21,190 nt of DNA, taken from contig NW_025062361.1 of NCBI RefSeq assembly GCF_000002995.4, forward strand, positions 1 through 21,190, in the 5' to 3' direction. The notes under the pieces are model-generated. The model did not search any database. It was not told the origin of the DNA and saw nothing but the letters and a program-made list of their open reading frames with translations. The position numbers were made by a program, and so were the translations under genes. Shown here piece after piece: positions 7,931 to 16,493 of this stretch. Every line of letters starts with the position of its first letter. Positions within the stretch are counted from its first letter, which is position 1. The stretch comes from Brugia malayi. Lineage: Eukaryota; Nematoda; Chromadorea; Rhabditida; Onchocercidae.

Positions 7931-8614
7931 TTAAGAGCCTCAAACATATAATAAACAAAACATAATACCTCACATTCATTCTGAAAAACGCCAATAATCA
8001 ATGGATATATCGTATGCTTGAGTATGATATCAATTAAAATTATGCAATTTAACAGGAAAAAAAATTAATAACAAGAAAAAAAAAAACACCAATTAATACA
8101 TGACTTCCATGCAATCCAGTGCCAATATAAAAAATTCTACCATAAATTCTATCATTCATAACAAAGCAATTATGAGTGCATTTAAAAAATTGGAAACATT
8201 AAAAAAAATGCATCAATAAAAATACACAACAATAAAAAATTCTCACATTTATCCATATTTAAACACAAATATCGTCGAGAAAATTTTAAAATGGACTATG
8301 CATTGACTATGCATTATCAAAAATAAACTAGTTATACCATTAATACCAAGATAATCTGGAGATAAAATACCCACAGGAGATCAAATTCCCCCTAACCAAG
8401 TTAAAAGATATAAAGAAGAATCTAAAGAAGTCCGAAAAATAGAAAAAAATAAAGTCAATTCAATAAATAAAAATTACCGAAATCTTTGATCAAATATTCG
8501 ATAATCATAAAAAGAATATTGTCCATAAAAAGAAAAAAGAATATTAATATCTTCTAAAAAAACATCCTTTATCCATACACATAAAAGATACAAAAAACAA
8601 ATAAAAAAGAATAG
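7931..8614 (-). pseudogene. cox3: Near-full-length mitochondrial cox3 copy (NUMT), copy 1
   Basis: Cytochrome c oxidase subunit III, normally a seven-helix inner-membrane protein. Read on the - strand with mitochondrial code (TGA as Trp, ATA as Met): MKDVFLEDI, then GQYSFYDYRIFDQ, TSLDSSLYLLTWLGG, SPVGILSPDYLGING, a degraded stretch, NDRIYGRIFYIGTGLHGSHV, then YWRFSEWMWGIMF and YVWGS before TAA at 7931-7933. These match the W-x-KDV, PPVGI-like, DGIYGS-like, TGLHG-x-HV and C-terminal YWxF signatures in the right order. About 30 N-terminal codons are missing, cut by the satellite junction. The region around 8180-8340 contains a standard stop (TAA) and small duplications. In the nucleus its TGA codons would be stops, so it is non-functional. 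Confidence 0.92.
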
Positions 8615-10370
8615 AAACTACTAAAAAAAAGCTTAATTTGAACTTAATTGACTATGTTACGTGCATTGTACCAGTGCTGGTCGTATATTGCGTTGTCATT
8701 TTATAGTTTAAATATTAAAATACGCTTTGTAATTAAGTTTTGCGCATAAACTTATCAGCAAAACTAATAAAACTTTCAATTAATCATGATTTTAATTCAA
8801 TTTAAGAATTTAAATTAAATTTAAATTCAAATTTAAATTTTGAATTTTTTAAAAATTTTAAAATTTGTTATAGTTTTCTTACATTAGACAAGGAAATTGG
8901 TTCCAATTTATCAATTTAATTTTAATTAAGTGCCAAAACTGCTAAAAAAAGCTTATTTTGAACCTAATTACTATGTTATGTGCATTGTACCAGTGCTGGT
9001 CGTATATTGCGTTGTCATTTTATAGTTTAAATATTAAAATACGCTTTTGTAATTAAGTTTTGCGCATAAATTCATCAGCAAAATTAATAAAACTTTCAAT
9101 TAATCATGATTTTAATTCAATTTAAGAATTTAAATTAAATTTAAATTCAAATTTAAATTTTGAATTTTTTAAAAATTTTAAAATTTGTTATAGTTTTCTT
9201 ACATTAGACAAGGAAATTGGTTCCAATTTATCAATTTCAATTTTAATTAAGTGCCAAAACTGCTAAAAAAAGCTTATTTTGAACCTTAATTACTATGTTA
9301 CGTGCATTGTACCAGTGCTGGTCGTATATTGCGTTGTCATTTTATAGTTTAAATATTAAAATACGCTTTTGTAATTAAGTTTTGCGCATAAATTCATCAG
9401 CAAAATTAATAAAACTTTCAATTAATCATGATTTTAATTCAATTTAAGAATTTAAATTAAATTTAAATTCAAATTTAAATTTTGAATTTTTTAAAAATTT
9501 TAAAATTTGTTATAGTTTTCTTACATTAGACAAGGAAATTGGTTCTAATTTATCAATTTTAATTCTAGTTAAGTGCCAAAACTACTAAAAAAAGCTTATT
9601 TTGAAATTAATTGACTATGTTACGTGCATTGTACCAGTGCTGGTCGTATATTGCGTTGTTATTTTATAGTTTAAATATTAAAATACGCTTTTGTAATTAA
9701 GTTTTGCGCATAAATTCATCAGCAAAATTAATAAAACTTTCAATTAATCATGATTTTAATTCAATTTAAGAATTTAAATTAAATTTAAATTCAAATTTAA
9801 ATTTTGAATTTTTTAAAATTTTAAAATTTGTTATAGTTTTCTTACATTAGACAAGGAAATTGGTTCCAATTTATCAATTTCAATTTTAATTAAGTGCCAA
9901 AACTGCTAAAAAAAGCTTATTTTGAACCTAATTATGTTACGTGCATTGTACCAGTGCTGGTCGTATATTGCGTTGTTCATTTTATAGTTTAAATATTAAA
10001 ATACGCTTTTGTAATTAAGTTTTGCGCATAAATTCATCAGCAAAATTAATAAAACTTTCAATTAATCATGATTTTAATTCAATTTAAGAATTTAAATTAA
10101 ATTTAAATTCAAATTTAAATTTTGAATTTTTTAAAAATTTTAAAATTTGTTATAGTTTTCTTACATTAGACAAGGAAATTGGTTCCAATTTATCAATTTC
10201 AATTTTTATTAAGTGCCAAAACTACTAAAAAAAAGCTTATTTTGAACTTAATTGACTATGTTACGTGCGTTGTACCAGAGCTGGTTATATATTGTATTGT
10301 CATTTTATAGTTTAAATATTAAAATACGCTTTTGTAATTAAGTTTTACGCAAAAAATCATCGGCTAAATC
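8615..10370 (+). repeat. Brugia HhaI satellite, array 2
   Basis: It resumes inside a monomer at ACTACTAAAAAAA and has GCGC sites at 8742, 9062, 9384, 9706 and 10024 (spacings 318-322 bp). The first monomer carries the variant ACTTATCAGCAAAACTAATA, which is shared with the first monomer of array 3. The monomers are cleaner than those of array 1. No gene is visible. Confidence 0.95.
10024..10370 (+). repeat. Divergent edge monomer of HhaI array 2
   Basis: It has the same core change (GGTTATATATTGTATTG) and the same loss of the next HhaI site (ACGC) as the monomer before cassette copy 1. Here the core dyad reads ACCAGAGCTGGT in place of ACCAGTGCTGGT. The sharing shows that the duplication includes the edge monomer. 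Confidence 0.85.
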
Positions 10371-11260
10371 ATGCGGATCATCAGGTTTTTGAATTGCTGT
10401 AGCGTACTGATATAGCATTCTTGCTCATTTTTTTGCTCTAGTGAAATTAGTAAAATAATGTAATTGTCCTATTATTTAATCAGTTCATTGGTATCTTAAA
10501 TTAGTGTTTCTCATCTAAAATCTAGAAAAATCTTTTATAAATGAAGCAGTGTATAAGAAAAAATGAATTTCAAATGTTAATGAAACTGTTCAAAAAAAAA
10601 AAAAAAAAAAAAAAACGAGAACAATCAATATTACTATGAAATGCCGAGCCAGAAGTTATCGTTTTGCGATCTATGACCATGTCATTACTTCAACTACTTG
10701 ATCCGCGCTATAAATCTGCACAATTCTTAGTCTTCAATAATTAAAAGCAATAAATAGCGAAGAAATGACAAAATATGTTCCATATAAATATCCAACTATG
10801 TGTTCTCTTCGCTTGCCTTTAATTGCAATTTAAAACAATCTGTTGTGAATATCGTTTATTTAACCCATCAATTTAGCAAACTTTATGTATTATTTAACTT
10901 TGTTCTAATCAACTTTTTTCTGCTGCAAACATAATATAGTTAATGATCTATCCATCAATCTGATTGCAGTGAATTTATCATAATAGAGAAAGCGAAAGCA
11001 TTATTCACTGAGCCATTCTCAGTGCAATGCAAATATTTTCCAGAAATTTCTAGCCAAAACTTTATCCAAATAACGAAAAATGTTTTGGATTGCAGTTTTT
11101 TTCTAATTTTTCAACTTTCCTTTTAACGCATTTGTCCATCTTGTCTAGTTTGAATGATTTGCTAATATCCTGAAATGCAATTAGCACAGAAAGCTTGTTT
11201 TTTTTTTTTTTATCGGTACAGAAAACTTTTGTTTTTATTTTTAATTACATGAAATAAGGC
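10371..11260. other. Unrecognised AT-rich sequence with poly(A) tract, copy 2
   Basis: Counterpart of 2901-3787, with 24 A at 10592-10615. The 60-codon frame seen in copy 1 is disrupted here by an extra C in CTATCCATC and further indels. No gene is recognised. Confidence 0.6.
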
Positions 11261-11999
11261 AGGTTTGTAGGTTGTTTGTAATTGGTTTGTGAGTGGTTTG
11301 TAATTGGTTTGTAAGTGGTTTGTAATTGGTTTGTGAGTGGTTTGTAGGTGGTTTGTAATTGGTTTGTAGGTGGTTTGTAATTGGTTTGTAATTGGTTTGT
11401 AGGTGGTTTGTAATTGGTTTGTAATTGGTTTGTAGGTGGTTTGTAATTGGTTTGTAGTGGTTTGTAATTGGTTTGTAGGTGGTTTGTAATTGGTTTGTAA
11501 GTGGTTTGTAATTGGTTTGTAGGTGGTTTGTAATTGGTTTGTAGTGGTTTGTAATTGGTTTGTGAGTGGTTTGTAATTGGTTTGTAAGTGGTTTGTAATT
11601 GGTTTGTAGTGGTTTGTAATTGGTTTGTAGTGGTTTGTAATTGGTTTGTAGAGTGGTTTGTAATTGGTTTGTAATGGTTTGTGGTTTGTAATTGGTTTGT
11701 GAGTGGTTTGTAATTGGTTTGTAGGTGGTTTGTAATTGGTTTGTGAGTGGTTTGTAATTGGTTTGTAAGTGGTTTGTAATTGGTTTGTAGGTGGTTTGTA
11801 ATTGGTTTGTAGGTGGTTTGTAATTGGTTTGTGAGTGGTTTGTAATTGGTTTGTAGGTGGTTTGTAATTGGTTTGTAGGTGGTTTGTAATTGGTTTGTAG
11901 GTGGTTTGTAATTGGTTTGTAGGTGGTTTGTAATTGGTTTGTGAGTGGTTTGTAATTGGTTTGTAATTGGTTTGCGGTTGGTTTGTAAATGGTTTGTAG
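11261..11999 (+). repeat. GGTTTGTAATT minisatellite, long array, copy 2
   Basis: About 0.74 kb of the same 11/22-bp GT-rich units as 3788-4869, but about 340 bp shorter and far more regular. It starts with the same AGGTTTGTAGGTTGTTTG and ends with the same GGTTTGCGGTTGG and GGTTTGTAGC units, so the length change is internal. Confidence 0.96.
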
Positions 12000-12000
12000 C

Positions 12001-12058
12001 TAGTAACTAAAGCAAGAAGATGTTTATTGTTGCTTTGTTATAATGGTTTGTCATCAAG
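12001..12058 (+). repeat. Conserved tail of the minisatellite, copy 2
   Basis: Matches the tail at 4871-4928 and follows the array directly. Confidence 0.8.
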
Positions 12059-12546
12059 CACCTCGGTCTCGGTCTTTACCTCTTTTCTAAGATTTAAATT
12101 AATATACTAAAAGGATATGCTTTAATTGATTTCGGTTTTTCCATTTACGATCAAAAATTATATGTTATGTTCATTGATTTTGATTTTGTAGCTTTATCTA
12201 GCAAGTTAAGCGAGATTATTTTTGAAATTATTCACTTTATAATTCGATAATTGTTTAATTCAGTCGATTAAACTTTGTTGAACAAATACGAGTTACTGCT
12301 GTGCTAAAGAGTTTCTTCTCATTTTATGCTGCGGATTTATTAATTTTAAATTAAAAAAAAAAAAAAAGAAAAAACATGTAATATGATTCAAGGCAGAAAG
12401 ATTCAGTGTTAAGGAGAAAGTAATTAAAAATATTAAAATGAAAATAGCTTGGTAGGGCATATTCCGGTAAAAGTAATTTTATTATTCACTATTTTTTTTT
12501 CTTTGTTTTTTCAAGCATAAACAATTTCAATTCAAAACATTAGTAG
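12059..12546. other. Gene-free stretch upstream of the stomatin-like exons, copy 2
   Basis: Counterpart of 4929-5412. AT-rich, with an A-rich patch near 12353-12374. Nothing recognisable is present. Confidence 0.4.
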
Positions 12547-13735
12547 ATGATTCCAGCTAGTATTAAACTTGAGTTTGGCATTTGTGGTTGGATGCTTATA
12601 ATTGTGGCATATGTTGCCGTCTTATTAGCGCTACCATTTTCAGCTTGTGTTTGTTTCAAATTTTAATTGGTTTTAAGGTTTCAAATTTAATTGGTTACTG
12701 ATTTCTTACAATTAAAAAATTTTTTTTGATGATTTTTAAAGAAGATTTTAAAATAGATGAGAATAAGATTAAAAGTAGAAGGTAAAAAGAGAGATAGCGA
12801 AAAAGAAAAGTAACGAGAGATAAAAAATAATTTTTGAAAAACTTAAAATTTTGATCGAATTTTTCTCTACTTTATCATTTATGAATTTTTTTTGTACATA
12901 TGATTAACATAATAAGTAGTATTTTCAGTGAAATTATTTCAGGTTGTACAAGAATATGAGTGAGCAGTGATATTTCGTTTGGGAAAATTAATGACTGGTA
13001 AAGCTCGAGGACCTGGATTATTATTTTTTTTTTTCTAGAAAAATTTTTATTTTTTTAAATTTATATTTGCACTCGGAAATATTTTATAAAATTTTTGTAT
13101 GCTTTTTATAGGCTTATTTTTTATTTTGCCATGCATTGATTGCTACAGGAAAGTGGATTTACGTTTCGTATCATTTGATGTACCACCACACGAGGTATTT
13201 TTTTTTACTTATTTATTTTAATTTTATTATAATAATTTACTTCCTTTTTTCTTTCATTTAATTCATAACTCAAAAAGATTTGTATGTGTTTAATTATGTT
13301 TAATTGAGTCACTTGCATAACAATGTAATAATTTATTGATAGCATTAATGTTAGATTAAATTTTTCATCAAACAAAGCATATCTTTTCTTAATAGCATTA
13401 CCTATCTTTTAATTGAATTCCTTTTTATAATCATTTATCAAAAATGTTGAAATTTCAACAATTTTTTCATTTTTTTCAAATTAAAAAATTTTTTTTTTTT
13501 TTCATCTTATAAAATAACAATAAAATGTAGATTTTTTCATGCGATTCGGTGACAGTAGCTGTAAATGCAGTCATATATTTCCGTATTTCGAATGTCACTG
13601 TATCCGTGACAAATGTTGAGGATGCTGGTCGTTCCACTAAATTATTGGTACAAACAACATTTAGAAATATACTTGGTACAAAAAATTTTAGCTGAAATGG
13701 TCAGCGATCGAGAAGCTATTTTTATGCAAATGCAA
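12547..13735 (+). pseudogene. Truncated stomatin/MEC-2-like (SPFH/band 7) pseudogene, copy 2
   Basis: Same four exons as copy 1: a from 12547, b 12943-13015, c 13112-13194, d 13531-13735. Exon a is better preserved here: 38 codons read through without interruption, including EFGICGWMLIIVAYVAV and LALPFSACVCFK, the membrane-hairpin segment of stomatins. The TGA in exon b (12961-12963), the extra T in exon d, the lost GT after exon b and the small duplication at the exon a donor are all shared with copy 1. They therefore predate the segmental duplication. I cannot say which stomatin paralogue (mec-2, unc-1 or sto type) it came from; the VVQEYE and [14 protein letters not shown] segments are common to the group. 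Confidence 0.9.
13195..13530. other. Intron 3 of the stomatin-like pseudogene, copy 2
   Basis: A 336-bp AT-rich gap between exons c and d, the same as in copy 1. No other feature is seen. Confidence 0.75.
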
Positions 13736-13956
13736 GTAAGTTATTTATTCATTTAAATATGAAAATAAAAGAAAATCATTTTTACTAGTAAAATCTATTA
13801 ATCGAATGCTAAAAGTTGAAAATTTGAAATAAAATATGATTTTTTTGCACTAAAACAAAAACATGATAACAGTTGAATTTTAAGAATAAAATAGTGATTT
13901 GTTTAATTTAATCGATAAGTTTGATTGTTAATAATTGAGTGGTTTTAATTTTTGTT

Positions 13957-14033
13957 GGTTTGTAATTGGTTTGTAAGTAGTTTGTAGATGGTTTGTGAGT
14001 CGTTTATAAGTAGCTTGCAATTGGTTTATAAGT
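13957..14033 (+). repeat. Short degenerate GGTTTGT array, copy 2
   Basis: Identical in layout to 6824-6900. Unlike the long array, the short array did not change length between the two cassettes. Confidence 0.9.
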
Positions 14034-14092
14034 GGTAACTAAAACAAGAATATGTTTATTGTTGCCTTGTAAATGGTTTGTTATCATTCAAG
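14034..14092 (+). repeat. Second copy of the minisatellite tail, copy 2
   Basis: Matches 6901-6959 and is related to the tail at 12001-12058. Confidence 0.8.
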
Positions 14093-14121
14093 TATTGTTG
14101 CAAGGACATATTAAAGCTTCT

Positions 14122-14168
14122 GGAATATTGCCCACTAATATCTTCAAAAAAAAACATCCTTCATTCAC
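14122..14168 (-). pseudogene. Small second cox3 fragment in the NUMT, copy 2
   Basis: Counterpart of 6989-7035, with the same T-run frameshift on the - strand. Confidence 0.65.
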
Positions 14169-14172
14169 TAAA

Positions 14173-14481
14173 AATTAATTATACAAAAGCTACAAAAGAA
14201 AATTAAGAAAGAATAAGATGTACCCATATTTATAAATAAAACTAACCCGACATCCACCCCTAATACACCTAAACGAAATATAATAGGCTAGATATATATA
14301 ATAGCCACAAATAAGCATTAACAAAAAAGATAGTCAAGAAGAAAAATAAAAAAAAAAAACCTTCTTTACCTTTCTTCTTCAATAATTTAAGACCATCAAA
14401 TAACGCTTGAAAAACTCCAGAGTAACCAACTTTATTAGGTCCAACACGATACTGTATTCCACCCAACAAATGACGTCCTAT
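14173..14481 (-). pseudogene. nad1: Partial mitochondrial nad1 copy (NUMT), copy 2
   Basis: Same fragment as copy 1, with one more base in the T-run. One frame now runs from LLGGIQYRVGPNKVGYSGVF through LFDGLKLLKKKG to NAYLWLLYISSLLYFV before TAG; only the GVDVGLVLF portion remains shifted. The 66-codon frame on the - strand (14269-14469) is this nad1 piece. It has no real start: the codon read as Met is TTG inside the conserved HLLGG motif. It is a decayed copy, not an expressed nuclear gene. Confidence 0.92.
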
Positions 14482-14482
14482 T

Positions 14483-14509
14483 AAAAAAAAAAAAAAAAAA
14501 ATTTTCTAA

Positions 14510-14565
<56 letters not shown>
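14483..14565. repeat. Expanded poly(A) tract at the NUMT junction, copy 2
   Basis: 19 A, then TTTTCTAATAT, then 53 A. Copy 1 has only 16 A at the same junction (7349-7364). On the - strand this is a poly(T) lying between the tRNA cluster and nad1. Confidence 0.9.
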
Positions 14566-14567
<2 letters not shown>

Positions 14568-14598
14568 AAAACCCTTTACAAAAATAACATAAAAATAA

Positions 14599-14639
14599 AA
14601 AGATTAAGAGTCAAAAATTCTAAATTTAAAATAATCTTT
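14599..14639 (-). pseudogene. trnK: tRNA-Lys-like remnant in the NUMT, copy 2
   Basis: Same 41-nt hairpin as 7398-7438. Confidence 0.4.
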
Positions 14640-14641
14640 CA

Positions 14642-14700
14642 AATATGGTAAAACCTCGAAAATATGAGTCTCACAGACTTAAAAATTATCATACCACATT
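14642..14700 (-). pseudogene. trnM: Mitochondrial tRNA-Met copy in the NUMT, copy 2
   Basis: Same structure and CAT anticodon as 7441-7499. Confidence 0.7.
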
Positions 14701-14703
14701 AAA

Positions 14704-14760
14704 AGAATCTTTAACCTACTAATCAACAATTAGTTATACAAAAATAATACTTAAAATTCC
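14704..14760 (-). pseudogene. trnN: Mitochondrial tRNA-Asn copy in the NUMT, copy 2
   Basis: Same fold and GTT anticodon as 7503-7559. Confidence 0.85.
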
Positions 14761-14812
14761 TACTAGCTTAAAACCAGCCGCGCTTAAAACGAATACACAC
14801 TAAAAAGCCCTA
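14761..14812 (-). pseudogene. trnL2: Probable mitochondrial tRNA-Leu(UUR) copy, copy 2
   Basis: Same damaged TAA-anticodon candidate as 7560-7611. Confidence 0.45.
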
Positions 14813-14868
14813 GTGCATAAAAATCTTAGCATTGCAAATCAACACTAATAATTTTATAATATATACAC
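14813..14868 (-). pseudogene. trnA: Probable mitochondrial tRNA-Ala copy, copy 2
   Basis: Same 56-nt unit with GTGTATA/TATGCAC acceptor pairing as 7612-7667. Confidence 0.55.
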
Positions 14869-15131
14869 ATATAGGATAATTTATTTATTAAGAATGAAGT
14901 AGTTGGTTTATTAAATAAATACAATTCTATAACATTAAAGTTATAATACTCTAAGAATTGTATTTAATTTAGTAATTGTTAATAGAATAATTACTAATAT
15001 TTGGTAATAATTATATTGAAAAAGAAAAATATAAATAAAGTAAAAAAAAAAATATAAAAATAACAAAAAATTATCATTGAAAATAAGCCCTAAAAAATAA
15101 CAAAATAAAATAGATATCTTACAAATAAAAA
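14869..15131 (-). other. Mitochondrial AT-rich control-like region within the NUMT, copy 2
   Basis: Same sequence and hairpins as 7668-7930. The 84-codon frame here (14941-15195) is again an out-of-register artefact. Confidence 0.7.
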
Positions 15132-15816
15132 TTAAGAGCCTCAAACATATAATAAACAAAACATAATACCTCACATTCATTCTGAAAAACGCCAATAATC
15201 AATGGATATATCGTATGCTTGAGTATGATATCAATTAAAATTATGCAATTTAACAGGAAAAAAAATTAATAACAAGAAAAAAAAAAAACACCAATTAATA
15301 CATGACTTCCATGCAATCCAGTGCCAATATAAAAAATTCTACCATAAATTCTATCATTCATAACAAAGCAATTATGAGTGCATTTAAAAAATTGGAAACA
15401 TTAAAAAAAATGCATCAATAAAAATACACAACAATAAAAAATTCTCACATTTATCCATATTTAAACACAAATATCGTCGAGAAAATTTTAAAATGGACTA
15501 TGCATTGACTATGCATTATCAAAAATAAACTAGTTATACCATTAATACCAAGATAATCTGGAGATAAAATACCCACAGGAGATCAAATTCCCCCTAACCA
15601 AGTTAAAAGATATAAAGAAGAATCTAAAGAAGTCCGAAAAATAGAAAAAAATAAAGTCAATTCAATAAATAAAAATTACCGAAATCTTTGATCAAATATT
15701 CGATAATCATAAAAAGAATATTGTCCATAAAAAGAAAAAAGAATATTAATATCTTCTAAAAAAACATCCTTTATCCATACACATAAAAGATACAAAAAAC
15801 AAATAAAAAAGAATAG
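15132..15816 (-). pseudogene. cox3: Near-full-length mitochondrial cox3 copy (NUMT), copy 2
   Basis: Same copy as 7931-8614, with one more base in a poly(A) run near 15278-15290 that shifts the frame between HVLIGV and the C-terminal part. Stop TAA at 15132-15134. N-terminal codons are missing at the satellite junction. Confidence 0.92.
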
Positions 15817-16446
15817 AAACTACTAAAAAAAAGCTTAATTTGAACTTAATTGACTATGTTACGTGCATTGTACCAGTGCTGGTCGTATATTGCGTTGTCA
15901 TTTTATAGTTTAAATATTAAAATACGCTTTGTAATTAAGTTTTGCGCATAAACTTATCAGCAAAACTAATAAAACTTTCAATTAATCATGATTTTAATTC
16001 AATTTAAGAATTTAAATTAAATTTAAATTCAAATTTAAATTTTGAATTTTTTAAAAATTTTAAAATTTGTTATAGTTTTCTTACATTAGACAAGGAAATT
16101 GGTTCCAATTTATCAATTTCAATTTTTATTAAGTGCCAAAACTGCTAAAAAAAGCTTATTTTGAAACTAATTCACCATGTTATGTGCATTGTACCAGTGC
16201 TGGTCGTATATTGCGTTGTCATTTTATAGTTTAAATATTAAAATACGCTTTGTAATTAAGTTTTGCGCATAAATTCATCAGCAAAATTAATAAAACTTTC
16301 AATTAATCATGATTTTAATTCAATTTAAGAATTTAAATTAAATTTAAATTCAAATTTAAATTTTGAATTTTTTAAAAATTTTAAAATTTGTTATAGTTTT
16401 CTTACATTAGACAAGGAAATTGGTTCCAATTTATCAATTTAATTTT

Positions 16447-16493
16447 AATTAAGTGCCAAAACTGCTAAAAAAAGCTTATTTTGGCACTTAATT
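16447..16493. repeat. Perfect 15-bp inverted repeat inside one HhaI monomer
   Basis: AATTAAGTGCCAAAA (16447-16461) and TTTTGGCACTTAATT (16479-16493) are exact reverse complements around a 17-bp spacer. In other monomers the right arm reads TTTTGAACTTAATT, TTTTGAACCTAATT or similar and pairs only in part. Confidence 0.9.

Larger units (their letters stand above)
2901..8614. repeat. Cassette copy 1 (segmentally duplicated non-satellite block)
   Basis: A block of about 5.7 kb sits between two HhaI arrays and recurs as 10371-15816 with the same content, order and orientation. The offset between copies is about 7.47 kb at the left edge. It falls to about 7.13 kb after the minisatellite (longer in copy 1) and rises to about 7.20 kb after the poly(A) tract at 14483-14565 (longer in copy 2). 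The left edge lies about 25 bp into a satellite monomer. The right edge rejoins a monomer at ACTACTAAAAAAA, about 200 bp in, so some 180 bp of one monomer are missing. No target-site duplication or terminal inverted repeat is evident. Confidence 0.93.
10371..15816. repeat. Cassette copy 2 (segmentally duplicated non-satellite block)
   Basis: A block of about 5.45 kb collinear with 2901-8614. Outside the minisatellite and poly(A) tracts the two copies differ by scattered one-base indels, often in homopolymers, with almost no substitutions that I can see. Both have the same junctions with the satellite. Confidence 0.93.

Noticed and set aside
7740..7994. 84-codon open frame on the - strand (and its twin at 14941-15195)
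   Set aside because: It starts at TTG, is out of register with the cox3 C-terminus that it overlaps, and the rest is translated AT-rich control region.
2901..8614. Wolbachia-derived lateral transfer
   Set aside because: All recognisable parts are nematode nuclear or mitochondrial; no bacterial coding pattern was seen.
14269..14469. Expressed nuclear gene for an NADH dehydrogenase subunit
   Set aside because: It is only an internal slice of mitochondrial nad1 with no genuine start codon, a frameshift soon after, and a frameshifted twin in the other cassette.
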